Assembly: GCA_030272585.1 (NCBI GenBank)
Contig: BSYQ01000003.1
Coordinates: 6,386,001-6,450,000 of the forward strand
Direction of reading: 5' to 3'
Length of the DNA stretch: 64,000 nucleotides
Origin: Bryopsis sp. KO-2023
Lineage: Eukaryota; Chlorophyta; Ulvophyceae; Bryopsidales; Bryopsidaceae
Shown: positions 9,483 through 21,967 of the stretch, piece by piece
Layout of the letters: every line of letters starts with the position of its first letter
Position numbering within the stretch: the stretch's first letter is position 1
The notes under the pieces: generated by a model
What the model was told of the DNA's origin: nothing
Database searches by the model: none
What the model saw: only the letters and a program-made list of their open reading frames with translations
Position numbers and translations under genes: made by a program

Positions 9483-12400
9483 TCGGTTTCTTTCTTTGCT
9501 CGGCTTTTGTGATAATCCGCCCTTCGGTCAGTTCCACGTCCGCTCGAGTTTCCTTCGTTGGAGAAGAGTAATTTTTGAATGTCCGCACATTCCTTCTTTT
9601 GTTTTCCATTGCATGAGCCGCCACCTCCGTCGTCTTTGGATCCTTCTCACGGCATCGCTTTGTATGTAAACTTCCCAAAGTTTCACGGTTGCGTCTATAG
9701 GTAGTAAATCACCAACTGAGTATTTCCGCTTACTCCATCCCTATAGAATCGCAATGTGTGCTCATTTTTCGAGCCCGCTATCTCTTCGATACTGTCTAGA
9801 TCCAAACACGAGTCGATTCTTTTCACCGCAGATAGTCCGCTCTCATCAATGCTCGGTTAGTCCCCAAGTTCCGCCACTTCAAACTTGTTGACTTCCACGC
9901 GAAATACACTCCATATACCTTCCGCCACAGAGATTACCTTTTAACCCCCGCCTTCCAAAGAACCTTGGAAATAGTCCGCCAGCAACAAGACGGTCTTGTC
10001 CGCACTATCCATTTAGATACCACTAAATAGAAAGTTCCGCAAGAAAGAGTTAAAGGAATGTCAGTCCGTCGACTTCCGCTCCTCAGACAAATAACTCGGG
10101 TACCACTTGGCAGTGTTCACCTTCCCCGATAGTTTTTGTCTCTCTTTTACCTTGCACGTCCAAAGTTAAATCGCCTTTGGATAATCCCCTTGGTCCTTCT
10201 TCTGCGCGCTTGTGGCTTGGCAAATCCGCTCTTGATCCTATTTTCAGCGAGGTTTAGTTTGCTGGAAGTCTTATGCACGTCTTTCCGAGAAGAAAGTATC
10301 CGGGTAACCCCCGTCGGGTTACTCCTTGTTCGAACAGCAGTTCCGCCTAAGGGGAACTGTGCATCCCTGCTCGCCCCTTGACAAGCGACTTCCCGACGTA
10401 ACTAATCCGCTTAGCGGCTTAGCACATCTTGATTTTGGCTCCGGCTTGAGCCTCATCAAGTGTCGGAAGTCCTCCTCCTTTTCCTTCACGCTTGACTTGC
10501 CTCTGGAGGAAGACCTTCGTCTTCTCTTCAGCACCTTGAATGATAATCTCCAGCTCAACCGACTAGCGGGCCAGTGTTCTGACCACGGCTCTCCAGAACA
10601 CTGGTTGAGGAGCTTGCCCCCGTTTTCCTGCTGCAAGACATCCCCGTCAGAGTTCCCGCTTTGTCGCCCAAACAGTCCCCTCTCAACTGTTGGTATTTCG
10701 CCCGAAATCTTGAGCTCTTCATATCCTCTTCTGTCCGCTGGTTTCTGCACAATATGTGGCACTTCCGCCCTTGGTCTTGTATTGAACGAAAGCCTTGTAA
10801 TCTGCCTTCCAAATCAGCATAGTCGTTCCTACTTGTAGTTTCACGCAAGTTCACCTTCAAAATCCGGCTCTAGCGGTCGTATTTAATCCGCTCTGGCTGT
10901 CTGATTTCATCCGCCTTTGGAATTTGTTTTGAAGTCCGCCCTTGAGCCTTTCATAGTCCGCCTGATGAAGCTTTAATCCGCCCGAAGGCTAAACTGTTAG
11001 TCCGCCCTCCAGGTGTTTAATCCGCCTAAGGGCTTAGTCCTCTTTAGTCCGCCCTCCAGGTCCGCTTCTCAGGTCCGCCTTCCTCAAGGTTGCGGTCTTG
11101 GACTTCCTACTTCAAATTATCGTGTTCCTCCTCGTCCAAGTTGAACTTTGCTTTGCTGATATAAGGAATCTTTCAGAAGTTTAATGTCGAGTAAAGGCAC
11201 ACACCTTAACACAGGCGTTCAAAACAACCAGGAATAGACCGTTCTCCCTATGGACAAGGGTGCCGACGGATTACCCGGTTCTGCACATTTCACTGAATGG
11301 GCTGTCAATGCACAATACTCGAAGTAAATTCTTCCTCCACACATATTTGCAGTCCGCTGACAGAGCTTGAAGCATCTTCTTTTTGTCGAACTTATCAACA
11401 TCTTCAACAATCCGCCACACTGAGTTAACTCTAAGGAGTTCTGGTGTGCGTTCCAACGCTTCGTTCTTAGCTCCAAGGTACTTGGTTTCCCTCTTAGTCC
11501 GCCTTTTTAAAAGGTTCACCACTTCTCTCTCGACTGGTATATTTCTCCACTTCAACAAATCTGCCCGCTCACTCGCCTTTAAGTGTAGCATCCAAGGAAA
11601 CTCTGTTTTCCGCCCTGACCACCTGTCAGTGGATACTCCGCGGTCGCTAGTTTGGACCTCTAGCGCGATTTGTTTGTTTGTCAACCTTCAACCAGCTTGC
11701 TTCGCCTGGTTCAAGCTCTCCTAGCTTGGGTCTCTCAGTATACACCATAACAGTCTTGCCAGACTGGTTGAAACTACCGCACCTCAATAGTCTCCCAAGT
11801 CTTTCGTCCACGTGGTGCTCATTGCTTGGTATGGCGTTTTAGGCTGCTCTGGTTGCTCCACAAAGTTAGGCCTCGGCGTGGATTGCGCCATCCCTGGTCT
11901 TCGGGATTTGTCTGGCCTTCTGGCATCCATCCATCGTGCACACCTGGATTTCCGCCTCTTTGTTGATTATGCTCCACACATAATCTCTGCTTCCACGCTC
12001 AATCTTTATTTGCCTCCTCTCCAGCCAATCCGCCTTCAGCTATGCTTTTCGCCATTCCAGGAAGTCCCCATCCCCTGTTTCCGCTTGACAAGTAGCCAGT
12101 CGAATCCCTTTTAAGATATCCGCTCTGGAAATCCGCCCCAACTCTCTCTGAGATGGGCGTTATCAGACCCACTTCCTTGCGGTTGTCCGATTGATTCGCT
12201 GCTTCCTTTGTCCGCGTTTTGGGTTCTTCTGGTAATGGTTTCTTATTCCTCAAGCATTTCTTATCCCTCAGAAAACTGTATATCACACAAAGTGTAGTGG
12301 CACTTAAATTCCGCCACTTGTCCTCCATTGATCAAGCAATATCCGCCTGTCTTGTAGTCTAATTCATCCTTCCAGGCTTGTTACCAAGACGTAGTATTTC

Positions 12401-15400
12401 CGCTCTTGGTGACCACTATTCGCTGGAATCCGCTCTTGAGCAATGCTCAGTCAAGATTTATCCGCTTTAAGCTTCAAATAAGAGCTGTATTCCGCTTCTT
12501 TGATCGTGGTTCTTCCACCCTCTCAATGTTGGACAACTTCTTCAGTATACGGAATCAAAGTACTCCTTTTCCCGGCCACAAAGCTTCAAAACTCCCATTT
12601 ACTCGCTTCTCGGTTTCTGGGATAGTTTGGAACCTTATAGTCCGCTTTGGAGTCAGATTTGGAGTCCATTCTCCCCATCATCATTGCTGGATCCATCCAT
12701 TCCATGCCTGCTTCAGGATTGTCCGGTTTAGGTCGAATCCGCTGGCGCCATAGGCTGCTCAAGCTAGTAATCCGCCTATACACTCTAGTGTTCCGCCATC
12801 TGAAGCACTATCCGCTCATGTCGTGGATATTTGTCGTTAGCTTCTTTCCAATTCCAATTCCAGTCAATCTTTCGCTTGCTGGTCCTTCAAGCTTTGGATT
12901 AAGCTCCTGGAAATCTCTATTTAGTGGCGCCCTTCTTAGGTCGGCCTACTTGTTCAAAATTTCCGCTTTAATCCCCAAGTGACAGTAGTATTCCGCCTCC
13001 AGCAACTCTTGACGTCTTGGTGATGATGCAATTCCGCTCCTGTGAAGTATTTCATCCAAATGTGTCTTCTGCGGCAGGACTCATCTCCCTGGCACTAAAT
13101 AATCCGCTTCTCTGACAAGTTTCCTCCACTCCGACATGCTCTTATGCATCTTTTTCCGCATGCTTTGTCATTTGCAGGACCTTCCATAATTTTGTCCGCT
13201 TGTCAGCAGTAGAATCCATTCTTCAGCGCTCAACTCTCCCAGACACATAGCTTTTTCCGCTGATCCTTGAGTTTGCGCTTTTCCTTTAAATTATTTTGTC
13301 AGTAGCACTCCTTATCCGTTTGGTAGCTTTTTCCGCTCTTCAGGTTCGGTTAACTCAATGCCTTACACTGGCTAATACGAGTATAATCCGCCCTTACTTC
13401 CAATCCACTTGATAATCCGCTTGTTCTCTTGCTTCTGACAAAAATCCGCTGACTCTTTGCTCGCGCTCCATGCTGTTCAAGCTTTGACAGAACACGCTTG
13501 TCGGTGATCATATTTGAATGCTCCATATGATATATATATAAGCGCCAATATATGAAAACTTGGCTTCTACCCGCTCCAGGTTGGGTCTTGTATGGAGGTA
13601 GATGACTATAGACAATCCGCCATTTTATGGCCTTCGCCACTTGACTTTGCAAGCACCAATTTCCGCTTCTGCGGCCACAGAGTGTGATTAATGTCCGCCA
13701 CAACATTAGCTTGGAATCTTCATCCATTTCCGCTTCAGCTTATGGCATTTACTCTTCATGAGCAGTTGAACTTTCCGCTCAAGCAATCACATATAATCCC
13801 AGTAGCAGCTTCACCATCCGCTCTGGCTTTGTTGATTTCCGCTTGGCAGTTCTACTGTCTCCATATAAGCACATTTACTCCGCTCTTTGAATGCCTGTAT
13901 TGTCTGTCACTTAGTCCGCTTGCACCTTTGCTGCATTGGAATTTCCGCTCAAGACACACACCCTCATCGCCTTTGCATTCTGCCTCAGCAGTCCGCGCTG
14001 ACAGTCCGCCTTTGCCTTAGCTTTTAGTCCGCTTAGTGCAATAGTCTGACGGCTGTAATTTGGTCGATGAATACTCCTTAGACTTTTGGGTGTTGTTCTT
14101 GGTGCTAGACTTCCATGTATGGCTAGTATTGTGAGCCATATCCGCTCAATGGTTTGTGGTAGTGTCCGCCCTGACCAGACGTATGATTCCGCTTAGTCTT
14201 TCAGCCAATAGTCCTTGGACCTGATCATCCAGGTTGACTCTTTTATTTCCGCTCTGGCTCAGGTTCTTGACGGTCTAATTTAATCCGCCTGACGGTATAA
14301 TTTAGTCCGCCTTGACGACCTCATTTAGTCCGCCTCTGCTATTCCGCTGTTGAAAAGAGAATGAGTTTTCCGCTCGTGATTCTCGGTTGGTTCCATGGCA
14401 ACTCGATTAGTTACCACCATACACTTCCACGGCATTAACCTCTAATTCTTCTTCTTCACTCAGCCCAGAATATCACAGTCCACTACCACATCCATTAGAC
14501 CTCAAAGTTTACCCACAAGATATCCGCTCAGAGCTTCAACAATGCTTCACTTGCCCGTTCATAACATTAAGTCACAAACATCCAATGTGGCACTGCTATT
14601 GCGTGCTCCTTAATCAGATTCAAGCTCTCGAGAATGCTCGATAGCTCGCGGCAAGCTACATTTAATCCGCTCGTCTTATATCCGCTTGTGTGAGGTCTTG
14701 GCCTATTGAAAGTCCATTCCAAACAAACTATACTCTCCAACAGCTCCTTCTGCAACAAATCATTCTGCATACTTAATAGCTTAGCAGATGATTCCTTCTC
14801 TTCCGCCCTGCGTACTTAGCAGCTTTGCAGGCGGTTTAATCTCCCTCTTGGGTGCGTTGAACTCCACTATCGCTTGAACTCGGTTTGTAGGTAACTGGCA
14901 GGCCGCTCTTCCGCTCTCTATTAGCCTGGCGACTTCTTTTCTCTCTTTGTCTTCTTGTCGCTAGTTGTGCTTACATTCTTCCGCTATGGTCCAACTCTTG
15001 GCAGTATAAAGTCTTAAGATCTTCGTCTTCTTCTCTTCGCACTGAAAATCCGCTCTTTTGCGGTTGCTAATCCGCTGGGTGATCAGCCCAGGCGGTTTGT
15101 GCGTTGATACAGACTCGTTTCTGCTCCTGCCGTGTAACACAACCTCCAGCTTCTGTTTCATGACCGCCTCCAACTCTTGATGTATTAAAATCCGCCTCCA
15201 ACGCGATCGTGAAACTACCGTAGTTCTAGCCTCGATAGTCCGCTGATATTCCGTGTTGTGTGTCCGCTGGTGCTCCTCCAAGCTCAACCGCTTTAGCTCA
15301 CACCAACACCGCCTATTCTTCCTCCGAGTTGGAATATCAGAGTCCACCCAGCAGAGTGTAAGGGCAGCAGTTCGCTGGGCCACTTTGCCCGCCTTCTGCC

Positions 15401-16316
15401 TCTGTCCGCCCTCACTCTCCGCCGTTTCCGTTTAACCGCTTTGGCGGACTTCGTTTTTCCGGCTCTGGCGAACTACCTCGGAGTTCTGTCCGCTCCCTTT
15501 TTCTGCCACCTATTTTGTCCGCTGCGCTATTTCGTCCGCTGTCAGACTCTGGCCTTTTCCATTCGCTGTCTGACTTTGGCTCGTCCGCTGCACTTCCGGC
15601 TCGCCATTTCCGCTCTGCGGACTCCGATGTAACACTTCCGCTCCGCGGATTCCGCTCTGCCAAATTCCGCTGTAACATAGTGTGACATGACTGTATGTCC
15701 GACAACGGAATTTCTGGCAGCTGTCACAGGCGCAGTCGTCGACTTCTTGCGCAGCAACTATCCGCCACCACGCGTTGGCCGTCCGTGTGTCAAACTTCCC
15801 TCACGAACGTTGCCTCGAACTTGGTTCGTCCATAGGTGGTTCGTTTGTAGGAGATCTTTGCAGATCTGCTGTAGATCTTCTTCCAGAAATTTACAGGTTC
15901 TGTCGAAACTCTGTCTTAGGGAAACTTAAGCTCTCAGCTTTCCTTTCCACTGCTTTTCGACCTCTTTCGACCTGTTTCGAACTCTTTTCGACCACTGTGC
16001 TGTCCTTTAGGTTAACAGTCACAAGGTCACCTGCAGATTTCTGTAGATCTGACCCTTAGATCTCTTCCTGCGACGGGTTCCTTTTCGTTTCCTTCTCCTC
16101 GCCTCTACCCCGACCTTTCCAGTGCTTACGAACTCGTCGCTCGCACTCGCGCTCCTTCGATCCCACCTAGCACCACCCCCTTTGGTGCCATCACTCCTTG
16201 CCCATCCCCTCTTGATAGGCACTTAACCTAGCCACTGACTTTTCGTCGTCAGGTGGCTCCTCCTACAGGGTCGTCCGTCCTCGTCGTTTAGGGACGCCCA
16301 AGCTCCGAAACCAAAA
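9483..16316 (-). other. GCGGA-punctuated internal region of a minus-strand LTR element
   Basis: About 6.8 kb with no open frame above about 150 codons and no similarity I can name. TCCGC followed by C or T on the plus strand (GCGGA on the minus strand) recurs about once every 35-55 bp from about 9520 to 15680; for example, 8 times in 10921-11100 and 11 times in 13681-14040. The opposite orientation is rare. The right end (about 15700-16316) reads on the minus strand as a retroelement leader running from the primer-binding site. The left end abuts the end of unit 5 with no LTR visible. It is best read as a non-autonomous or decayed LTR element, truncated at its 3' side. Confidence 0.5.
16302..16313 (-). 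promoter_or_regulatory. Putative primer-binding site, LTR element 3
   Basis: On the minus strand TGGTTTCGGAGC lies 3 nt after the LTR end (TATCA). The same 12-mer follows the 5' LTRs of the two other LTR elements (39940 and 57392), which fixes the orientation of this element. Confidence 0.75.
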
Positions 16317-16546
16317 TGATAGGGGCCCTTCCCCCAGAGGGGGAAGGGTAGATAGGGGCCCTCCTCCAAGTGGAGGAGGGTAGAACGTGGGAACACAACA
16401 CAATAGCAAACCCAGCCCCAAAGGTTACACAATGTCAAAAATACAACCCCTTTTATACCGTCCACAACACACTAACCCCTTACTCTACAGTGACACACCC
16501 ACTCACCGATGGGACATCTAGACACTAACCTCGTCACCTCGTATCA
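16317..16546 (-). mobile_element. Solo-side LTR of minus-strand retroelement 3
   Basis: A 230-bp LTR with TGATA...TATCA ends. Read on the minus strand it has a TATA-like GGTATAAAAGG at about 16450 and two short inverted repeats near its 3' end, where GGGCCCCTATC occurs twice. It directly abuts a Helitron remnant at 16547. The partner LTR is not in the window. Confidence 0.7.
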
Positions 16547-17887
16547 CCTTGTATGACGCTGAGGGTATTGAGGGAGTGCTTCGATATATTCAGTAGTTTT
16601 TTTCATGTATTTGTGAGGACCGTATTGTTTTCCTTTGGTTCGAGTATTCTTTTTTCTGTTTTTGATCATATTTTTCTTTTGTATGTTCCTCTTTGATTGT
16701 GAGCATGTTTTGTGACTTTTTGTTTCAAATTTGTGTGTCTTCGATGTTGTTTCTGAGTTTTCTACGTAGGATTGATCCAATAGACATTCACCTGACGAAG
16801 ATCCTCCCTTGTGCCGTTTTTTGTGCCGATTCTATGTATCACACGTTTTGTTTTTTTGCTTTTTTCTTCGTTATTTGCCGTATCCTCGATCCGATGGGTT
16901 TTCTTTTTGTAGATTTCGATACCTCCGCATAGTTTGTTTGCTTTCATGTCGGTTCTACCCTCTCGGATGATGCTATTCTCTTTAAGTTTCTTGGGAGTTC
17001 TCAGAGCTATAAGCAATCAGCAACCCGTTTTTTGTTGCGTTCCCCCGCGCATTACGTGTGTCACCCCCCACACGAGTCACGGTTTGCCCCGACCGTTTGG
17101 ATTATTGGATGTTCCCCCGCATCCGTTGGGTACGGCTCCTCTCTATGGCCTTTGCTGATTGCTATGGTGATGTGCACTCTCTCGATTCTATTGAGATTAA
17201 GCTTCGCTCGAGTGGAAGTTTTGCTTTCATTGTTGAAAAAAAACACAGAAAAATTGATCCAAGTGGGAGAGAGAGAACTGAGGGATTTTTACGCGGTAAA
17301 AAAAAGAGTTGAAGTTTCTATGCGGATCTTACAAGGTATCTTTAGGAGGGAAACAAATATGGACCGGTATGAGGTCGAGGAAAAAAAAAAAAAAAAAAAA
17401 TTACACCGGATTTAGGGATCATAAATTAAAAAATCATGAGGATAAAAGAAAATAATTTTAGGGCTTAGATATTGGGATTAGAGAAAACAAAGAACATAAT
17501 AATGTTCGGTTTGGGAGTAGGAATCGGAGAAAAACTTGAAAAACTTGAAAATAAAAATAAGGAAAGAATAACGTTCGGTTTGGATTTAGGAATTGAAAAA
17601 AAAAAGGAAAAAGAAAAAAAAAAAAAAAAATAAGGAAAGAATAACGTTTGGTTCGGATATATGGATGGGAAATAAAAATAATAATAATTGTGATGTGAGT
17701 GGAAGTTCATATTATGCATAGATGTTGCTAAGGCTGGTTATTTCGCTGTAATCCGTTTTAAGTTTGGTCCTTCCCATGTTATTTTCACGTGCTCGTTCGT
17801 GCCACGACTTCGTGTGTCGGACGACGGCCATTCTCATTACATTCGATTTCCCTCTCTTTGTCGAAGCATGAGACAGACAGGTTAATT
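16547..17887 (+). pseudogene. 3' remnant of OTU-Helitron copy A
   Basis: It begins inside the last codons of the Rep/helicase ORF (matching 33633 onward of copy B), keeps the stop at about 16593-16595, the whole 3' non-coding region and the terminal inverted repeat, and ends GGTTAATT. It is almost identical to 33633-34974, including the A-runs, and closer to copy B than to copy C. Everything upstream has been replaced by the minus-strand LTR element, so it cannot encode the protein. Confidence 0.85.
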
Positions 17888-18867
17888 GGGAAATCGTAAT
17901 GTAATGAGATTTTCCTTAAGAGGACGGTTTTGTCCCCGCAGGGTACTAGCCCTGAGGGCGATTTTCCCTGCGTAGCCGGTCACGCTCCGCGCTCGCATGT
18001 CTGATTTTCGAAGCGCCATGTCGGGCGACGCTGCCCGCATGGCGGACATGCGCGGAGCGCAGGTCCGACTCCAACGACTTTGCGATTCCAGGGCGAAAGG
18101 AAAGAAAAAAAAAAAAAACTGGCGGAGAACGTGGGGGGAAGGCGCTGCGTGCACTTCACCACGTCAAAGAAGAGGCTGAACCGAGCACTTAGCACTTTGT
18201 CGCGCTCAAAACGAGTGAGAAACGAGTGAGAAAACCCAGTTTCTCTTTTTTCACAGAAACTGGCGTAACTCCCTCGTTTCTCACCCGTTTTGAGCGCGAC
18301 AAAGTGCTGAGTGCTCGAAAAAATGTCGCCCATACTTCTGTCCACCTGTTTTTTCGATCGAAGTATCCGGAGAGTGATTCCGAGGACTCACCTGATGCAT
18401 GCATTTTAAATGCACGTCGGAACCACTCCCAAGATATTTCGACTTAAAAAACGACCGGACAGAAGTATGGAGGACATTTTTTCGAGCACTTAGCACTTTG
18501 TCGCGCTCAAAACGGGTGAGAAACGAGGGAGTTACGCCAGTTTCTGTGAAAAAAGAAAAACTGGTTTTTCTCACTCGTTTTTCACTCGTTTCGCACGCGA
18601 CAAAGTGCGACGCGCTTTCGGTGATCGCCAGGCATGTTGAAAAGGAAAGAGGGGCTGAGAGTTCGGAAAAAAAAAAAAAAAAAACGAAAAAGGGGTTACC
18701 TAATCTAAAAAGGGAAATCGAATGTAACTTACAGCTTGTGGTTCGTTGGGAGTTCGTTCGCTGGGAGTTCGTTCGCTGGGAGTTCGAAAAAAAAGAAAAC
18801 AAAAACGAAAAACTGTTACATTCGATTTCCCTCTCTCTGTCGAAGCCATGAGACGGACCGGTTAATT
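17888..18867 (+). mobile_element. Non-autonomous Helitron-like unit 6 (980-bp palindrome class)
   Basis: The same 980-bp length and layout as units 3 and 14, with the long palindrome at 18192-18608. It directly follows the Helitron copy A remnant. Terminal repeat, hairpin and GGTTAATT are present. Confidence 0.8.
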
Positions 18868-19877
18868 GGAAAATCGTAGTGTAACGAAGATTTTCCTTAA
18901 GAGGACGGTTTTGTCCCCGCAGGGTACTAGCCCTGAGGGCGATTTTCCCTGCGTAGCCGGTCACGCTCCGAGCGCGCATGTCTGATTTTCGAAGCGCCAT
19001 GTCGGTCGACGCCGCGCGCATGGCGGACATGCGCGGAGCCCAGGTCCGACTCTCCCGACTTTGCGATTCCAGGGCGAAAGGAAAGAAAAAAAAAAAAAAA
19101 CTGGCGGAGAACGTGGGGGGAAGGCGCTGCGTGCACTTCACCACGTCAAAGAAGAGGCTGAACCGAGCGCTTAGCACTTTGTCGCGCTCGAAACGAGTGA
19201 GAAACGAGTGAGAAAACCCAGTTTCTTTTTTTTCACAGAAACTGGCGTAACTCCCTCGTTTCTCACCCGTTTTGAGCGCGACAAAGTGCTGAGTGCTCGA
19301 AAAAATGTCGCCCATACTTTTGTCCAGCTGTTTTTTCGATCGAAGTATCCGGAGAGTGATTCCGAGGACTCACCTGATGCATGCATTTTAAATGCACGTC
19401 GGAACCACTCCCAAGATATTTCGACTTGAAAAACGACCGGACAGAAGTATGGAGGACATTTTTTCGAGCACTCAGCACTTTGTCGCGCTCAAAACGGGTG
19501 AGAAACGAGGGAGTTACGCCAGTTTCTGTGAAAAAAGAAAAACTGGTTTTTCTCACTCGTTTCTCACTCGTTTCGCACGCGACAAAGTGCGACGCGCTTT
19601 CGGTGATCGCCAGGCATCTTGAAAAGGAAAGAGGCGCTGAGAGTTCGGAAAAAAAAAAAAAAAAAAAACACGAAAAAACGCCTTGGGAAAGGGCGCTGCG
19701 CGAAGTACGACGCACTTTCGGTGATTGCAACCCACAAGTTCGTACGACTGTACTGCGCGCTGCGCCCTCGCCCAGGTCTGGTTCGCTGGGACTTCGAAAA
19801 AAAAAAAAAAAAAAACGAAAAACTGTTACATTCGATTTCCCTCTCTCTGTCGAAGCGATGAGACGGACCGGTTAATT
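18868..19877 (+). mobile_element. Non-autonomous Helitron-like unit 7
   Basis: A 1010-bp relative of the 980-bp class. The head starts with the variant GGAAAATCGTAGTGTAACG. The palindrome is at 19174-19590, followed by a GCGC hairpin module with an A-tail and the short 3' tail. Unit 9 is its near twin. Confidence 0.75.
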
Positions 19878-20955
19878 GGAAAATCGTAGTGTAACGGAGA
19901 TTTTTCTCTATTGAATCCCGATCGCGAGGAGTTTGTCGAGGCTCTGGCCCCCGATCGAAATGTCCCCCTGGCCGGTCACGCTCCGAGGCCGCATGTCTGA
20001 TTTTCGAAGCGCCATGTCGGTCGACGCCGCTCGCATGGCGGACGTGCGCGGAGCGCATGTCCGACTCCCACGACTTTGCGAGTTTTCCAGGGCGCTGCGC
20101 GAAGGGAAAAGAAAAGGGAAAGTAAAGTAAAGTCAAAAACTGAAAGGGCGAGGGAGCTGCGCAGCGCGCAGCAACCTGTCGAGGTAACAAGTGTGATGGG
20201 CGAGGTCGCTGGGGGCAGCGCAGCGACCTTTGAAATTAAAAAATGTGATGGTGAGGGAGGTGCTCGCAGCGCCAGGGAGCTGCGCGTAGCGCAGCGACCT
20301 CTTGAATAAACTGATGGGACAGGGAGCCTCGAGAGTGGAAGGGCGAGGGAGCTGCGCAGCGCGCAGCGACCTGTCGACTTAAAAAGTGTGATGGGCCAGG
20401 GAGCTGCGCGCTGCGCAGCTCGCTCCTTTGAAAATGTGATGGCCGAGGGTCGCTGGGGGCAGCGCAGCGACCTGTTTAGTTAAAAAGAGTGATGGGCGAG
20501 GTCGTTGGGCGCAGCGCAGCGACCTGTTGAATAAAATAAAGTGATGGGTGAGGTCGCTGGGCGCAGCGCAGCGACCACTTTAAAAGTGTGATGGTGAGGG
20601 AGCTGCGCGCTGCGCCTTGGGAAAGGGCGCTGCGCGACTGGCGCGACTTGGAAAAAACAAGGGCGCTGCGCGCGACGCCCTGGCCCAGATTTGGTTTCCA
20701 AAAAAAAAAAAAGAAACCACGTTTTTTTCCAAGTCGCGCCAGTCCGACTTCTGGTTCGCTCGGAGTTCGAAAAAAAAAAAAAAAACGAAAAAGGGGTTAC
20801 CTAATGTAAAAAGGGAAATCGAATCTAAGTTACATCTTGTGGTTCGGTGGGAGTTCGTTCGCTGGGAGTTCGAAAAAAAAAAAAAAAAAAAACGAAAAAC
20901 TGTGACGTTCGATTTTCCTCTCTCTGTCAAAGCGATGAGACAGACCGGTTAATTT
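19878..20955 (+). mobile_element. Non-autonomous Helitron-like unit 8 (divergent head)
   Basis: It begins with the GGAAAATCGTAGTGTAACG variant, followed by an unusual head (TTGAATCCCGATCGCGAGG) not seen in other units. Then come the common CATGTCTGATTTTCG block, GCGC minisatellite and A-run modules. Short 3' tail, hairpin and GGTTAATTT close it. Confidence 0.7.
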
Positions 20956-21967
20956 GGGAAATCGGAATGTAATGAGATTTTCCTTAAGAGGACGGTTTTG
21001 TCCCCGCAGGGTACTAGCCCTGAGGGCGATTTTCCCTGCGTAGCCGGTCACGCTCCGAGCGCGCATGTCTGATTTTCGAAGCGCCATGTCGGTCGACGCC
21101 GCGCGCATGGCGGACATGCGCGGAGCCCAGGTCCGACTCTCCCGACTTTGCGATTCCAGGGCGAAAGGAAAGAAAAAAAAAAAAAAACTGGCGGAGAACG
21201 TGGGGGGAAGGCGCTGCGTGCACTTCACCACGTCAAAGAAGAGGCTGAACCGAGCGCTTAGCACTTTGTCGCGCTCGAAACGAGTGAGAAACGAGTGAGA
21301 AAACCCAGTTTCTCTTTTTTCACAGAAACTGGCGTAACTCCCTCGTTTCTCACCCGTTTTGAGCGCGACAAAGTGCTGAGTGCTCGAAAAAATGTCGCCC
21401 ATACTTTTGTCCAGCTGTTTTTTCGATCGAAGTATCCGGAGAGTGATTCCGAGGACTCACCTGATGCATGCATTTTAAATGCACGTCGGAACCACTCCCA
21501 AGATATTTCGACTTGAAAAACGACCGGACAGAAGTATGGAGGACATTTTTTCGAGCACTCAGCACTTTGTCGCGCTCAAAACGGGTGAGAAACGAGGGAG
21601 TTACGCCAGTTTCTGTGAAAAAAGAAAAACTGGTTTTTCTCACTCGTTTCTCACTCGTTTCGCACGCGACAAAGTGCGACGCGCTTTCGGTGATCGCCAG
21701 GCATCTTGAAAAGGAAAGAGGCGCTGAGAGTTCGGAAAAAAAAAAAAAAAAAAAAAAACACGAAAAAACGCCTTGGGAAAGGGCGCTGCGCGAAGTACGA
21801 CGCACTTTCGGTGATTGCAACCCACAAGTTCGTACGACTGTACTGCGCGCTGCGCCCTCGCCCAGGTCTGGTTCGCTGGGACTTCGAAAAAAAAAAAAAA
21901 AACAACGAAAAACTGTTACATTCGATTTCCCTCTCTCTGTCGAAGCGATGAGACGGACCGGTTAATT
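20956..21967 (+). mobile_element. Non-autonomous Helitron-like unit 9
   Basis: A 1012-bp near duplicate of unit 7. The head is of the standard GGGAAATCGGAATGTAATG type and the palindrome is at 21261-21677. It ends with the terminal inverted repeat and GGTTAATT. Confidence 0.75.

Noticed and set aside
11271..11684. A possible gene on the minus strand in the GCGGA-rich region (137 codons)
   Set aside because: It is the best-looking frame there but has no recognised domain, and neighbouring frames do not continue it. It may be a decayed piece of a retroelement gene.
18281..19315. A 344-codon minus-strand frame across units 6 and 7, and similar frames in other units
   Set aside because: It is made of A-runs read as Phe/Lys stretches and of palindrome sequence, and it crosses a unit boundary. 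It is not a gene.
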